From Uranotaenia lowii (lineage: Eukaryota > Arthropoda > Insecta > Diptera > Culicidae), in assembly GCF_029784155.1 (NCBI RefSeq), contig NC_073692.1, forward strand, positions 237,850,503-237,914,502: 64,000 bases of DNA, written 5' to 3'. This document shows positions 63,409 to 64,000 of this stretch, in pieces. The translations under genes and the position numbers were made by a program. Position 1 is the first letter of the stretch. Each line of letters begins with the position of its first letter. Below the pieces are notes generated by a model that had not been told where the DNA came from, ran no database searches, and saw only the letters and a list, made by a program, of their open reading frames with translations.

Positions 63409-63772
63409 CTGGTGAAAAATTGTAAAAAATGTTCATCTACTTCCGAGATTTCGACCCATTAAAAATATTGCTGCATGTGAAAATGTGAAAAACACATTAA
63501 TAATATTAAAACTATACCAAATCATATTTATGAAATTTATTAGATTTTCTGATATATTTCATTTGGGGCAGTATTGCAAAACAAACGATTAAAATTTATT
63601 TAATTTTTTAATAGTTCTTATCAGGTACATCATAGCCATAAAATCATAGTACAATCTATCGGATTTTATCATTCTGTTTATTGGATTTTCCAATACTTTG
63701 TATCATTCTTGCTATCAATGAAAGGTATTGGATCGATCTTATAAATTTTATAGCCCGATTTGGTTCAGTGTA

Positions 63773-64000
63773 AGTGGAGACACTTTTGTCGAAACTGTAT
63801 GGATTTTTATACAGAACAGAGTAACTTCGTTTACCGTGTAACACAGCAATCATTCTGGTTCCTCATTGGTTGAAATTTTGACTTTTTCAACTCCGTACTG
63901 CTCTGAGAGGAAAACACCATAAACGTTTCTCCCGATGGATAGAAAGAAGATGTTGCATTTGATTTTTTCCGTAACAACAAATCTGTTAATTTGATACGAT
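63773..64000. other. Unassigned flank
   Basis: Nothing identified to the window end. Confidence 0.4.

Larger units (their letters stand above)
60178..63770. mobile_element. 3.6-kb TIR element with minus-strand exon-like cargo
   Basis: Terminal inverted repeats CACTGAMCSAAATCGGGC (20 of 22 positions) are flanked by TA (60176-60177 and 63771-63772). Without the nested palindrome (61228-62409) the element is about 2.4 kb. Exon-like segments with consistent splice signals run on the minus strand from about 63408 to 60460. No familiar transposase signature is seen, so whether the cargo is a transposase or a passenger gene is open. Confidence 0.7.

Overview
This is eukaryotic, AT-rich insect DNA, most likely from a culicine mosquito (Aedes-like). 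The basis is an ITmD37E transposon (a family described from mosquitoes), very dense nested MITEs, foldbacks and non-LTR retrotransposons, and a host gene whose second intron has grown to about 14.8 kb. The species assignment is inference. The only host protein gene I can name with confidence is a glucose-6-phosphatase (plus strand, three exons, 6364-22254, 353 aa). Almost everything else is mobile or repeat DNA.

Layout. 1-1172: unassigned. 1173-3137: Helitron-like element with degenerate internal repeats. 3266-3605: 3' scrap of an I-clade retrotransposon. 3747-5237: ITmD37E element with one premature stop, carrying a tRNA-derived SINE. 6364-22254: glucose-6-phosphatase; intron 2 holds several TA- or TAA-flanked MITEs (8575-9528, 13712-14625, 15210-15778, 18020-18889), an ORF1 of a non-LTR element, a 76-bp minisatellite and a broken CR1/L2-like ORF2. 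25037-28157: hAT-type element with a second insertion inside. 28240-29655: TIR element with palindromic 21-mers. 30945-31152: small MITE. 32515-32938: 5'-truncated retrotransposon tail. 33016-37069: a nest of three elements (TA MITE, 1.8-kb palindrome, hAT MITE). 37880-38655: second copy of the 13.7-kb MITE. 39445-41450: rearranged Ty3/gypsy remnant (integrase on plus, PBS and LTR on minus). 42553-43402: second copy of the 18.0-kb element. 43-50 kb: a full-length I-clade retrotransposon on the minus strand with both ORFs intact and a 13-bp target-site duplication. 50653-54860: 4.2-kb TIR element with an array of TTCGGTAA motifs and exon-like segments. 55748-56641: MITE with a tRNA-like segment. 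57130-59470: exon-like open segments with a 5'-truncated I-clade copy between them. 60178-63770: 3.6-kb TIR element with minus-strand exon-like segments, itself hosting a Tc1-like palindrome.

The most unusual pattern is that several TA-flanked elements whose inverted repeats begin CAC (18020-18889, 42553-43402, 50653-54860, 60178-63770) do not look like empty MITEs. They hold short open segments bounded by good splice sites, and in the two-copy family the mini-intron is conserved between copies. I recognise none of the encoded peptides. Whether these are transposase remnants, captured host exons or a class of small intron-bearing passenger genes cannot be settled from sequence alone, and they are my candidates for something undescribed.
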